Shown here one piece after another: positions 1 to 11,290 of a stretch of 64,000 nt of DNA; position 1 is the first letter of the stretch, and every line of letters begins with the position of its first letter. The stretch comes from Amphiura filiformis (Eukaryota > Echinodermata > Ophiuroidea > Amphilepidida > Amphiuridae), in NCBI RefSeq assembly GCF_039555335.1, contig NC_092635.1:67173558-67237557 (forward strand). Reading direction: 5' to 3'. The position numbers were made by a program, and so were the translations under genes. The notes under the pieces were generated by a model that saw nothing but the letters and a program-made list of their open reading frames with translations, was not told where the DNA came from and did not search any database.

Positions 1-17
1 CATGATGGACTCCCGTA

Positions 18-583
18 CTAATACCTATATGGTATCGTTGACTTTGATTGCTTTTGTTTTGCTCTTGCTGTGATTTTGTTGCGGATGAAGTCCTTTATAT
101 TTCGCCAATCTCTTGATTTCAGGTCACTTTCCAGTTTCTTGCATTGCTCTATCTCTCGTTTCCCTGGCACGACACCTGTGACAATGTTCTGATGAAAATG
201 GCTATTAACAGCCTCCTTTTCACAGATGGTCCATGTCTTCTTCTTTACTGCAGATTTCCCTGTCTTCTTTCTTCCACACTTTGTTCCTTCAGGTGATTTT
301 CCTGTCTTCTTTCTTCCACACTTTGTTCCTTCAGGTGATTTCCCTGTCTTCTTTCTTCCACACTTTGTTCCTTCAGGTGATTTCCCTGTCTTCTTTCTTC
401 CACACTTTGTTCCTTCAGGTGATTTCCCTGTCTTCTTTCTTCCACACTTTGTTCCTTCAGGTGATTTCCCTGTCTTCTTTCTTCCACACTTTGTTCCTTC
501 AGGTGATTTCCCTGTCTTCTTTCTTCCACATTTTGTTGCTCTAGAAGATTTACCTGTCCTGCTCTTTCCTCCAGAGGATTCAC
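18..583 (-). CDS. SET/tyrosine-recombinase gene, last exon: basic repeats and C-terminal module
   Basis: Final exon of the large minus-strand gene. The acceptor is a T-rich tract ending in CAG just above position 583, and the exon enters in phase 1, matching the donor of the exon at 2673-2774 (G|GT gives Gly). It encodes 188 residues and ends at TAG (18-20). After a Ser/Gly/Lys-rich start come about seven copies of a 14-residue basic repeat (KSPEGTKCGRKKTG). A non-repetitive C-terminal module of about 65 residues follows, with the pattern W..CEKEAV..HF...I, VPGKREIEQC, then RDWRNIKDFIRNKI. That W/HF/PGK/C/W spacing looks like a conserved domain that I recall from uncharacterised animal proteins carrying the same recombinase-like domain; its function is unknown to me. 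The frame is intact throughout the exon. The 3'UTR lies outside the window. Confidence 0.75.
251..540 (-). repeat. Coding 42-bp tandem repeat (basic 14-aa unit)
   Basis: About seven head-to-tail copies of a 42-bp unit, nearly identical, differing mainly by single bases (TTTCC versus TTTTC). 42 is a multiple of three, so copy-number change keeps the frame. The minus strand reads KSPEGTKCGRKKTG: strongly basic, one Cys per unit. The plus-strand open frames over the same bases are shadows of the repeat. Confidence 0.9.
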
Positions 584-736
584 CTGAGGTGAAAAAAAAA
601 ACAATACTTATAATCAAGGTTTTGAAAAAGCTCCCAAACTGATTTAGCAATTTTAGATTTTCCATGTTTGTATTAGGCCTACATCATTTTTAACTCAAAG
701 AAAACAAAAGAGTTGTCATTGACAGTGAATATGTTG

Positions 737-1253
737 ACTGGGACTGTGGTACTACAGGCTGATTTAAAAAAAAGGTAAATTCATGTTTGTGGTGATTTTG
801 TATGAAATCTAGAAGGAATCCGCTGTAAATGAAAACATCATTTAAAAGAGCAGATTCGGAAACTTCTAAATTAAAAAAGAATTGTATTTTTATTTGCTCA
901 TACTACCCATTTTGTGTAGCTGCACATGGTTTCACCTACCATGCACATATACCACACAACTTAATTTTGCATTTGAATATCACGCCATAATAGTCCATTC
1001 ACTACAATGACTACTTGCATGGGAAGTGAAACCATGTGCAGCTACAAAAAAGGGTGGTTTTATTCAAATGAGTGTAATTCGGGATTGGTATAAGCAAACA
1101 CAACATTTGTTTTTAAATTTAGAAGTTGAGCATCTAGCATCTAATCTTTTCAATGATATTTTCATTTGCAGTGGATTCCTTCTAGATTTCTTGCAAAAGC
1201 ACCACAAAGATGAATTTATTTCATTCTGAATCAGCCTGCAGGACTATTACTGG
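737..1253. mobile_element. Foldback (MITE-like) element in intron
   Basis: Two imperfect inverted arms of about 200 bp. The left arm has GAAATCTAGAAGGAATCCGC and the right arm reads its reverse complement near 1180. The centre carries TAGCTGCACATGGTTTCAC (916-934) and its inverse (1029-1046). Outer ends read CTGGGACTGTGGTACTACAG and the inverse of CCAGTAATAGTCCTGCAG. No coding capacity and no clear target-site duplication. The short plus-strand ORF at 1026-1229 lies inside the arm and is not a gene. Confidence 0.7.
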
Positions 1254-1439
1254 AAAGTGTCTGCATGATCCATATCACCTTTGTTCCATAACCATTAGGG
1301 TATAGTACATTTTTTGATTTCGCTATAGCCCCTGAATCATATGTGTTTTCGTACTCACTCAGGTAACATTGTGCATGAATTTTGTAACAATTTTATTATC
1401 CACTCATTTTTGTGTCTAAAATGGCCAAAATGAGGTTTC

Positions 1440-2097
1440 TTAAAGGATCTAAAATGAGCGTTTATTGCGTTTCGACAGTATTTTTTGTGGGACATGAGAG
1501 CACCTCAGACCTATCGAATTGCATTCTGAATACGAAGCATGTCTTTCTGATACCAAATAATTTTCATTTTTGAAAATCACAATATAATACAAATTTTATG
1601 ACAAATTATAAAAATTTGATATTTTTCAAATTTTTGATATATAACAGTCCTCGAAGTAAATTATATAAATCTAATGATATACTCTTAAAGTGTATGAAGC
1701 AGGGAGAAAAAGCCGACGGTCAATTGAAAATTTTGACATTTAATATTGAAAATATGGAATTTGTTTAAAAAAAAGAACTAATTTTTTTAGGTGGTGTTTT
1801 GGGAAAAAAAATCCATATCTTCAATAATTTAAAGGTCAAAATTTTCAATTGATCGTCGGCTTTTCATCCCACCTACATACACTTTAAGTATAAATCATCA
1901 GATTTATAAAGTTTACTTCAAGTACTGGTAAATATCAAAATATCAATTTTAATGATTTGCCATAAAATGTGTATTAAATTGCAAATTTCAAAAAATCAGA
2001 ATGACATTCTTCGTATTCAGAATGCAATTCGATATGTCTGATGTGCTCTAATGTCCCAAAATAAATACTGTCCAAACGTTCATACCCCAGCCCTTAA
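1440..2097. mobile_element. TTAA-flanked foldback MITE, copy 1 (family also at 8564-9157)
   Basis: The element begins TTAA-AGGATCTAAAATGAGC and ends with the inverse of TTAA-GGGCTGGGGTATGAAC. Nearly the whole length is palindromic: CGACAGTATTTTTTGTGGGA and CGAATTGCATTCTGAATACG on the left recur inverted near 2000-2070, and a central pair around AGCCGACGGTCAATTGAAAA (1712) is mirrored near 1840. TTAA at both ends fits piggyBac- or Kolobok-type insertion. It has no transposase. Confidence 0.85.
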
Positions 2098-2672
2098 TCT
2101 TTCTATCCTTGTCTATCCTCATCCCCATAGGCTTTATATATGTAAAATAAAAAAGGCCCATAAAATTGAATTGATTTTGGTTTGGATAAAAAATTCACAC
2201 AAATGCTTTTTGAGTGATTACAAACATAATTAAATACTTTTCATATGTCGGCTATGTGGATTTTTAAAGTATTACTTGTACAGCTTAAATATAGGGTCAT
2301 TTCACTGTAAAATGTCCATCTGAAACAAAAGGTGCCACGCCTCTTAATATAACACTCACAGAATGCCAGCACAATGGCAGATGAAATTCAATGCCAGTGA
2401 ATGTTATGTTCTCAGAGTAAGTCACCATATCATTTCCAATAGAGATAAAACATTATTTTCAAAACAGTGGTGACCTTGCTATACCAGCATGAAATATTCG
2501 GCTCCCACCCTAAAAGGTCTACGAGGCTGATGACATCAACTCTCACTTACATCTATTTTGGCCAATTGCTTTTGCCAAACAACTAAATACACTGGCCCCA
2601 TTATCAAAAGAAGTAACATCAATGGAAGACAAAGAGAAATTATCTTTAGATATCACTATCGTCTACTCTTAC

Positions 2673-2774
2673 CAGAATTGGTGTTGGTGGCTCTTTGATC
2701 CTTGACATCATCAGCGTAATCAGTATCAGTGTCTTCATCATCATCAGATGAATCATTATCTAGCTCTGGAACAT
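2673..2774 (-). CDS. SET/tyrosine-recombinase gene, short acidic exon
   Basis: A 102-bp exon with acceptor ATAATTGCAG above 2774 and donor GTAAGA below 2673. It is phase 1 at both ends, matching its neighbours. It encodes about 34 residues: DVPELDNDSSDDDEDTD, then DYADDVKDQRATNTNS. The very acidic stretch links the recombinase-like domain to the basic last exon. The frame is intact. The longer open frame that extends upstream of the acceptor is intron read-through and not coding. Confidence 0.7.
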
Positions 2775-3531
2775 CTGCAATTATACAGACCAAGTGTTTA
2801 GATATGCAGTGGCTTACACTAATATGAAATGAAATACGGAAAAACAAATTAATTATTACATGTTTGCTTTTACCTTAAGCCCCTGATTAGAGATATATGA
2901 ACATTTGGCAGGACAAATTACCATGGAGTTGTGAAACAGCAAGAACCTTGAAACTGTTGAGATATCAATCCATTTCAATAGGCAATATATAACCACCTAT
3001 CTCCTTTTCAGCTCCAATTGGGGCACCAAGGTCATACCGCATTCTGTGTTAATATTGGGGGATGTCAAGAAGTTTTTGGTGGTTCTAATTCACCAAGTGT
3101 ACACCACCAATGGTCAAAATTTGAATATAAATGTTTTCTTTATATGGTAAGTTTGGACAATAAATCATGTTGGGTAATGCCTTATTGACATTTTATTGAA
3201 CCCACAGTAATAGGCATCTGGGTCATCATCCATACAATTAGAGGTTAATGAATGCATATTTTGCCCATGAAAACGATCAACTTTATATACCCCGAGGTCC
3301 AAAGCAAATTAAATCTTCAGATTCTTCACAGTGCCCCCCCAATTTGATGCAAAGTTATTAACTTCATTCATAACATACTTTGCAATTTTTATCAATCTAC
3401 AGCATGTTTCTATTGTAAAATTAACTTAAAATTTAGTATTTTGCACGATAGCGTACGTTTCAATGCTGTATTTCATATAGGCTGTTGGACAATACTAATT
3501 GTACTGAATTTTGTTCACTTTCAAATCTCAC
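2775..3531 (-). other. Intron
   Basis: Bounded by donor GTGAGA below 3532 and the acceptor above 2774. AT-rich, with a C-run at 3334-3340. I see no gene, RNA or mobile element in it. Confidence 0.65.
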
Positions 3532-4592
3532 CTTCATTCTCTTCTATTTGTATATCAGCTAAGCCCTTCCCGTCGATAGCATCAACGTCACCATTTTCCA
3601 TTGCCAATAGGACCTTTGATATTCTTGCTACCTGGAGTGTTTCACTAGGGAGTCTATAATACTCTCGGTGAGTCTTGATATCGTGACCCATGAAGGTTGC
3701 AAGTAGATCTAGCTCGTTATTCTCAAGAGACATCACCTGGGATACCACAGCAAGTTGCTTTCGAAGCTTGGTTGACCTCAAAAGCTGTGGATTCTTTGCC
3801 CCACATGCTTCTCCATGTACTCGCAAACAATCAGTACCTCTCCTGTAGCTCAGGCTTTCATTGGCAAAGAAGTAGGGATTATCATTATGTACCCCAGCAG
3901 CCTTTCTATACTTCATCAACTTATCCAACCTATCCTTCATTGAATTTGTCAGCAGCATTGGCACAGTTTTCTCCATCTTCCCAACAATCTCCACCCTCCA
4001 CAGGACCACTAGGAGCTTCTGCTCCAGTGGTGATAAGGCCTTTTTGAAGAGGGCATCATCTGTCCCTTCAGCCCTCTTGACCTTCTTATAATCCACAACC
4101 TTCATCTTCGACACCTCTCCCTGTCTCTTCCTATTAAATACTATTAGATGTGTCAAGCAAGTTTCATTCAGTTGCTTCCATGCTCCCTTGCTCTCGTATT
4201 TCTCCAGTGCAACTTCGGACTTCTGAGACTCATTCTTGACATACTGTAACAGTGCTACTATATCCTCTGTTACTGGTAGCAACTTTGGATTGTTCCTCTT
4301 CTTTTCTGATAGTGTGCGATGAGCATGTGTTGATATATCTTCCTCCCACTTCATGTCTTTGAGCTCAACAAATGCGGAACATCGTTGCTCCAATTCTACA
4401 TCTCTTGGATCTGCCATCAGTGCATTGCCTTTGAGAATGTTGGCTGTTATTTTTAGACTGTGGCCTACTTTCAGTGCTAGACTTGGGATGCCATACAATT
4501 TTGTAACATGGTCAAACCCACACAATTCCATTGTTGCTGATATAACCTCTTTAAATTTGGTGGGGTCGATAAGTGTGGTTAAGCTGGCATCT
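3532..4592 (-). other. Tyrosine-recombinase-like catalytic domain (within the large exon)
   Basis: This is the 336-residue open stretch beginning MELCGFDHVT plus about 20 residues before it in frame. An N-terminal helical part (about residues 1-125) resembles a core-binding region. Candidate catalytic positions are Arg136 in NRKRQGEVSKMKV (box I), Lys185 or Lys188 in GKMEKTVPMLL (beta-hairpin Lys before VP), Arg257 in TKLRKQLA (box II H-x-x-R, but the His position is Thr), His283 in FMGHDI, and a Tyr pair at 291/292 in HREYYRLP (nucleophile). The order R...K...R...GH...Y is the tyrosine-recombinase order. Thr in place of the box II His is a deviation also tolerated in some families. Activity is not established. 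It could be a Crypton-like or domesticated recombinase. Confidence 0.75.
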
Positions 4593-7551
4593 TTTTGCGC
4601 CTGTCACTTCTCTGTATTTGATTATTAGCCTAGCTAATTCCCTTAGTCTACCTCTAACATAATTATCCTGTTCGATATTGTACCCATGGCGAGCTGCTAG
4701 CTTTGCTGCAAACTTTAGAATCAGCTTATCCGATTTTATAAGTCTTGAAATGTCATTTTCTTTCATTCCCGCCAATATCCTGTGGACCTCTGGACTAGCA
4801 CCCTTTGGCGCAGGTAACAGTAGGTTACCTTCCTTGACACGATACCGTCGTTTTTTTGCTTCAGGTTCATCTATATCTTTTTTTGTCTCTAGTGGACACC
4901 TGTGTTTCCACATTGTTGTTTTAGGTAAATACCCAAGGCATGTGGGGCAAGGTTTAAAGTCACTTGGTTCATGGTTCCCGCTTCCCCTATATATTGGTAT
5001 TATTTCTCCTTGTCCACTTTCAATTACCTCATAGTTATGAATATGATTGCCCTGATTTCTTATCTTTGTAAGCAGCTTGTATTTCTTTTTTATCTGTGGC
5101 TGCATCCCACCTCCGCAACCTCTATCTCATTGCTGTGCTTGGTTTTCAAGTGCTCTGGTAGTTTTTTCATTCCTTTATTGCAGTATTTACAGTATGCAAC
5201 TTTGTCATATGTTCTCTTACCATCAACATTGTTTGTTTGCATAATTTGAATGGTTGGAACAACATCAGATACATCAGGTGCATCAGAATCTGATTCATCT
5301 ATAGAACTAGGAGCTGGCTTTTTACTGGTTCCAACATCATCAGATGCATCAGAATCTGATTCTTCTATAGGCTTAGGAGCTGGCTTTTTACTGGTTCCAA
5401 CATCATCAGATGCATCAGAATCTGATTCATCTATAGAACTAGGAGCTGGCTTTTTACTGGTTCCAACATCATCAGGTGCATCATCTTCTACAGGCTTAGG
5501 AGCTGGCTTTTTACTGGTTCCAACATCATCAGATGCATTGGAATCTGATTCTTCTATAGGACTAGGAGCTGGCTTTTTACTGGTTCCAACATCATCAGGT
5601 GCATCAGAATCTGATTCTTCTATAGAACTAGGAGCTGGCTTTTTACTGGTTCCAACATCATCAGATGCATCAGAATCCGATTCTTCCAGAGGACTAGGAG
5701 CTGGCTTTTCACTTGTTCCATCATCAGATGCATCAGAATCTGATTCTTCTATAGGACTAGGAGCCGGCTCTTTACTGGTTCCATTATCATCAGATGCATC
5801 AGAATCTGATTCTTCTACAGGACTAAGAACTGTCTTTTTACTGGTTTCAACATCAGGTGCATCGGAATCTGATTCTTCTATAGAACTAGGAGCTGGCTTT
5901 TTACTGGTTCCAACATCATCAGATGCATCGGAATCTGATTCTTCTACAGGACTAGGAGCTGGCTTTTTACTGGTTTCAACATCAGGTGCATCGGAATCTG
6001 ATTCTTCTATAGAACTAGGAGCTGGCTTTTTACTGGTTCCAACATCATCAGATGCATCAGAATCTGATTCTTCTATAGGACTAGGAGGCGGCTTTTTACT
6101 GGTTCCAACATCATCAGATGCATTGAAATCTGATTCTTCTATAGGACTAGGAGCTGGCCTTTTGGTTCCAACATCAGGTGCATCGGAATCTGATTCTTCT
6201 AGAGGACTAGGACCTGGCTTTTTACTGGTTCCAACATCATCAGATGCATTGAAATCTGATTCTTCTAGAGGACTAGGAGCTGGCTTTTTACTGGCTCCAA
6301 CATCAGGTGCATCGGAAGCTGATTCTTCTATAGGACTAGGAGCTGGCTTTTTACTGGTTCCAACATCATCAGATGCATTGAAATCTGATTCTTCTAGAGG
6401 ACTAGGAGCTGGCTTTTTACTGGCTCCAACATCAGGTGCATCGGAAGCTGATGCTTCTATAGGACTAGGAGCTGGCTTTTTACTTGTTCCAACATCATCA
6501 GATGAATCAGAATTTGATACTTCTATAGAGGCCTCTGTAGGAGCGGTTCTCTTCCAACATATGGAATAATGTCAGATCTACCAGAGTCTGATTCTTCATC
6601 AGATGGTGGTATGAAGTCATCATCTGATTCTTCTACAGGACTAAGAACTGTCTTTTTACTGGTTTCAACATCAGGTGCATCGGAATCTGATTCTTCTATA
6701 GAACTAGGAGCTGGCTTTTTACTGGTTCCAACATCATCAGATGCATCGGAATCTGATTCTTCTACAGGACTAGGAGCTGGCTTTTTACTGGTTTCAACAT
6801 CAGGTGCATCGGAATCTGATTCTTCTATAGAACTAGGAGCTGGCTTTTTACTGGTTCCAACATCATCAGATGCATCAGAATCTGATTCTTCTATAGGACT
6901 AGGAGGCTGCTTTTTACTGGTTCCAACATCATCAGATGCATTGAAATCTGATTCTTCTATAGGACTAGGAGCTGGCTTTTTGGTTCCAACATCAGGTGCA
7001 TCGGAATCTGATTCTTCTAGAGGACTAGGAGCTGGCTTTTTACTGATTCCAACATCATCAGATGCATTGAAATCTGATTCTTCTAGAGGACTAGGAGCTG
7101 GCTTTTTACTGGCTCCAACATCAGGTGCATCGGAAGCTGATTCTTCTATAGGACTAGGAGCTGGCTTTTTACTGGTTCCAACATCATCAGATGCATTGAA
7201 ATCTGATTCTTCTAGAGGACTAGGAGCTGGCTTTTTACTGGCTCCAACATCAGGTGCATCGGAATCTGATGCTTCTATAGGACTAGGAGCTGGCTTTTTA
7301 CTTGTTCCAACATCATCAGATGAATCAGAATTTGATACTTCTATAGAGGCCTCTGTAGGAGCGGTTCTCTTTCCAACATATGGAATAATGTCAGATCTAC
7401 CAGAGTCTGATTCTTCATCAGATGGTGGTATGAAGTCATCATCATCCCTTACGATGTCATCATCATCCCTTAAGACGTCATTACTTCTTGCATTTTCCGT
7501 GTCGTTTACTTCATTATTGTGGGTCTCTTCACTCTGGGCCACTTCAGCTAA
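3532..7551 (-). CDS. SET/tyrosine-recombinase gene, large exon (acidic repeats, zinc fingers, recombinase-like domain)
   Basis: A 4-kb exon. The acceptor is TTTTCCAG above 7551 (phase 0, matching the SET exon ending at 11441) and the donor is GTGAGA below 3532 (phase 1). In order it encodes an acidic leader (LAEVAQSEETHNN..., runs of Asp), PPSDEESDSGRSDIIPYVG, about 30 acidic/basic ~22-aa repeats, a C-X2-C-X9-H-X4-H finger (CKYC...H....H, about 5125-5195), a CPTC...HRC module (about 4900-4950) and a tyrosine-recombinase-like domain. Three single-base disruptions break the frame: a missing base in a T run near 6552 (visible against the duplicate copy at 7371), one near 5105 that an extra G in a GGG run would repair, and an extra A in an A5 run near 4592. 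Each lies in a homopolymer and coding resumes at once, so this is a real coding exon that is either newly decayed or misassembled. Confidence 0.8.
5260..7345 (-). repeat. Coding tandem repeat, ~66-bp unit (about 30 copies)
   Basis: Units of 66 bp, with 60-63-bp variants, encode SDDVGTSKKPAPSPIEESD-type repeats in which acidic Ser/Asp clusters alternate with a basic Lys/Pro/Ala segment. This layout resembles the low-complexity alternation of Nopp140/treacle-type nuclear proteins, and the S-D-x-D/E stretches are plausible casein kinase 2 sites (inference). Variants alternate SDASDDVGTS with SDAPDVGAS. Long plus-strand open frames over 5250-7618 are antisense shadows that stay open because all units are multiples of three. 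Confidence 0.9.
5800..7440 (-). repeat. 819-bp in-frame tandem duplication inside the repeat exon
   Basis: The block ending at the GATCTACCAGAGTCTGATTC stretch occurs twice, at about 6577 and 7396. Distances between matching points are 818 bp (5821 to 6639) and 819 bp (6556 to 7375). The one-base difference is the missing T near 6552. The true period of 819 bp is 273 codons, so the duplication was in frame. The two copies look nearly identical, so it is recent. Confidence 0.8.
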
Positions 7552-8563
7552 CTGGAAAACAAATATAAATATAGATGTCGTTTTTAAAACTAGAATTTTG
7601 CTTTCTCTGCTTTCATGATTCTCTGCCTGCACGCCTCCCTATATAAACAGAATATACAAACGTGGGCCACCTATGGGGGAAACATGATGAGGTGGTCTGG
7701 CTATGAGTACCACTTCAATTTGAACATCTGACTTAAGGTCATGTGATCCGAGATCACTTATGAACTGCGTATTTCACTGCTTAATATATATATATTAACA
7801 CATACAATGAAAAATACTGTATAGCAGGACATTTTGGCAGGATGTAGGGGTGCATTTTCAGGCAGCCGTGGGTCTAAATAGTAGAAAGACAATCTGAACA
7901 AATATGTAAGTGAGGTTTTTAATGCAAAATTGGCAATGACAAATAAAATTGCATGGGTAATACTTGTTCACCACTTGCGACATACCAAATACCGGCATTA
8001 TATTCTGTCAAAGGTTAATCTTTTTTATTATCAGCCAATCAGAACAGCTATGCAAATGAGGTCATTAATACACAAATTTGGCAGCTTGTGTAATACTTGT
8101 TTCCACCACTACCAACAAGTTTTGCAGAAATAAAAAATCTGGCATTGTGTTCTGGCAAAGGTTTTACCCTTTAAGATTACATCTTCTCTGATCCATCCCA
8201 GCATACACTGTAACAACCAAAGGCTAAGTGGTCCTTCCACCCTGGTGGCCCACAATGACTGAATGCAGAAATTTTATTTGGAATCCTTGTGGAGTTATTA
8301 CATGAGGGGGATGTCAAATTCAAACAGGATAAAAAAAGTTTTTGCTTGTCCTTGGCTATTTATTTATTTATTAGATCTTATTTTACATGGGGAAATCCAT
8401 TCAGTGTAAACACTGTTTTCCATGGGTGCCCAGGGTCAAACAAAGTACATCAAAATGGTTAACAATACAAATAATAAATATCATATATTAAAATACATTC
8501 AATTTACAACTCTGAAATTAAACGACGTTTAGGTACAGATAGCAAATATGTATTTAAAAAGCA

Positions 8564-9157
8564 TTAAGGGATGGGGTATGAGCGTTTCGACATTATTTTT
8601 TTTGGGTTTTTTTTGCACTTCATACATATCGAATTGCATTCTGAATATGAAGAATGTCCTTCTGATATCAAATAATTTAATTTTTTGAAATTTGCAATAA
8701 AATACACATTTTATGGCAAATAATTAAAAATATTTTTCATATTAATCAGTCCTCGAAGTAAACTTTATAATTCTGATGATATGTACATATCGAAGATATG
8801 GATTTTTTCCCCAAAAAACTTAGGTGTTTTTTGGGAAAAAATGTATATCTTCCATATGAAAGGTCAAAATTTTCAATTTATCATGGGCTTTTCCTCCCAG
8901 CTACATACACTTTAAGTACATATCATTAGATTGATAAATTTTACTTCGAGGACTGTTATATATCAAAATTTTTAAAAATATCAAATTTTGATAATTTGTC
9001 ATGAAATTTGTATTATATCCCGAATTTCAAAAAATCTAAATTATTTGATATCAGAAGGCCATTCTTCGTATTCAGAATGTAATTGGATACATTTGATGTG
9101 CTAGCTCCCATGTCCCACAAAAAATACTGTCGTAAATGCTCATTCCAGAGCCCTTAA
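8564..9157. mobile_element. TTAA-flanked foldback MITE, copy 2
   Basis: Same family as 1440-2097. It begins TTAA-GGGATGGGGTATGAGC and ends with the inverse of TTAA-GGGCTCTGGAATGAGC. Shared internal words are CGAATTGCATTCTGAATATG, GTCCTCGAAGTAAACTT and GGTCAAAATTTTCAATT with their inverse partners. About 594 bp, no ORF of note, TTAA at each end. Confidence 0.85.
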
Positions 9158-9247
9158 GATACAATTCTTTTAAAAGTTCCAAGCTTGGCTGGAAGTGGTG
9201 CTTTTGCAGCAGTTGGAAGGTTGTTGAATGCTAAAGCCCCCTATAAC

Positions 9248-9392
9248 CAGGGACAGGCGATTTATGCGGAAAAAATAGCAAATTTATGCGGAATTGCCGG
9301 AACTCTTTTCAGTGCAAATCATGTATACCTGCCCATAGGAAAAAAAAGCAAATTGCGCGGAAAAAAAGTTCCGCGCAAATCGCCTGTCCCTG
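9248..9392. mobile_element. Short hAT-type MITE with 8-bp target duplication
   Basis: A 145-bp element with terminal inverted repeats CAGGGACAGGCGATTT..GCGGA. Both sides carry the identical 8 bp CCTATAAC (9240-9247 and 9393-9400). CAGGG-type termini with an 8-bp duplication are the hAT superfamily signature. Non-coding. Confidence 0.88.
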
Positions 9393-9589
9393 CCTATAAC
9401 TAAATTTTCTACTCAGATGGGTCAATATTCGGTAAGGTGCCTATTTGATGGTTTGGAAAATAGAAATTTCAAAATGATTTTTCTATTATTTTTTTACAGA
9501 TTAAGAATGATAGGTGTCTCCAGTGTAGTAAAAAAGTGTTTGGCTCAATCTTTATTAGCAACTTGATGTATTTTTGGCTTTTCTGCAGC

Positions 9590-9915
9590 TAATGTTATCT
9601 CCGTCACCACCGTCATCATCTCCGTCAGAATTGCACTGAAGTTCAACTGATACCGAAAATTTGTCGCACATTGAACATTTGTTTTTTTACCTACAGAGGA
9701 AAGGAGTATAACCAAGATTATGCAACATATCATTACATTTCCATTTGACCAGTTTTTAAGTTCAAAGCAGGACGTTATCTGTAGAGTGACGGAGATGATG
9801 TCCATGAATGGAAATGCTGCTGTATCATCTCCGTCAGGTGACGGAAATGATTCTCCCATAGTAAAATCATCTCTGAACGTCATTTCCGTCACAAAATTGT
9901 GACGGATATTACGTG
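9590..9915. repeat. Patch of TGACGGA / TCCGTCA words in both orientations
   Basis: The heptamer TCCGTCA or its inverse occurs repeatedly (for example near 9600, 9623, 9788, 9832, 9842, 9884 and 9900), in pairs such as GACGGAGATGATG and its inverse. This suggests a degenerate foldback element with subterminal repeats. A minus-strand open frame of 115 codons overlaps it, but nothing about it looks like a known protein. Confidence 0.45.
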
Positions 9916-10895
9916 ATGGTATATTACGAAATGAACAAACTTACGACCCTAGTAGTAAAACTATAACATACACATGGTCAATAAAGGAGGTGAATACAAA
10001 TACACTTACAACTGTTGTAACGCTGAAAAAAGTAGAATAAATAATGCGAACATTTTAGTGATCAGAAGCATTCGGAGATGACGATTAATAAAGGTACCCA
10101 CCTGTGTGAGTGAAGATATGGTTATAGTTTTGATGAATTTATTGCGCCAACATGAGGGCAAAATGTCTAAATGAATTGACTGCAGATTGACTCATGCTCT
10201 TGGGGTCAAATATATGACCTTACAAAATTAATCTTTTTCTCCAGGCTCTTCTAAATTTTCGTGACGGTAGATGACGCAAAATTCGGGACAGGAAATTTTA
10301 GACATAAAGGGTGAAATTATTTTTATTCCGTGCTATGAAAGATGTATTACAATAACTTTTTCAACAATATACAATAAATAATTTGTAATTCCTGTGTTTT
10401 TACGATGCTGATGAAGTTATCCACTAAAAGCTATCAGCATCAAAAGTTTTGATAAACCCAATCGGGACATGGGGTTTTGGGGTTTGACACCCTGTACAAG
10501 CAAGTTTCTCGAAAACAAGAAGTTCTTTTAAAATTTTGGTGTTTTAAAAGGAACGTCAATAAACAACTGCTAAAAAAACAATTTGAAATCCTGTTTCGTA
10601 TTATATTTATGACTCCTGAAAGTGGCGGGACTGCAAATTGGCACCTTACGAAGAATGACCCAGATGTGTTGCGGCAGAGAGATAGGACCAAATTTCCCTG
10701 AGAAACAGTTCTTGTCCAGTAACTATGAATGTCAGAAACCGTACTGAAGATATTGCTATCAGGGCATTCATTTGTTTTATTTTTTCATTTGCATAAGCCA
10801 GATAATTTTATAAAATGCTGAAATTAAGGTATTATATTCTTGTGCAATATACAAGAAACATCAATTTACATTCAAACTGTTTCAACATTATGGTA

Positions 10896-11290
10896 TTAAA
10901 GGGACAATCAGTGATCTCTTCATCCAAACTTCACTTTTGTGACTTGTCATTTTTTTGTATATTTAGAAAAAGGTCACATAATACTAACTTGCATTTACAA
11001 ACTCAGGAACAGTATATTTGTGAGAAAAACCTTTGAAGTTAGAATTGATTTTTTGCCAGTGAAACATTCAATTGAGCAATGTGCATGGTAGTCAGATTCA
11101 GTACCCATGCATGGCATTATTCTGCTGTAGGGTAGCAGCGAAAGCTAGGTGAACAATTCACATAATCAGACCCTGCTTGCAATTGACACAGCAAATATAG
11201 CCTACTTTGATTAAAATTAGCTTATTGGACTGTAATTGTTCACATTTTGAGACGGATAACTATTGCTATAATCACTGATTGTCCCTTTAA
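10896..11290. mobile_element. TTAA-flanked MITE (AGGGACAATCAGTGAT termini)
   Basis: Begins TTAA-AGGGACAATCAGTGAT and ends with the exact inverse, ATCACTGATTGTCCCT-TTAA, about 395 bp apart. Non-coding. TTAA on both sides fits a piggyBac/Kolobok-type target. The ORF at 10815-11036 overlaps its edge and is not a gene. Confidence 0.82.

Larger units (their letters stand above)
584..2672 (-). other. Intron between the two 3'-most exons
   Basis: Donor GTAAGA directly below 2673 and acceptor CAG above 583 bound this intron. It contains two foldback elements (737-1253 and 1440-2097). The rest (2098-2672) is AT-rich and shows no exon, RNA gene or repeat that I can support. Confidence 0.7.

Noticed and set aside
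226-642. Plus-strand frames reading FPVFFLPHFVPSGD repeats, and a second minus frame at 245-604
   Set aside because: Shadows of the 42-bp coding repeat. The chosen frame is fixed by the phase-1 acceptor and the non-repetitive C-terminal module.
5250-7618. Long plus-strand open frames rich in GAGFLLVPTSS repeats
   Set aside because: They are the antisense of the coding 66-bp repeat; splice signals, zinc fingers and domain continuity all support the minus strand.
9545-9892. 115-codon minus-strand frame
   Set aside because: Covers the TGACGGA repeat patch; no motif recognised and no splice or start context.
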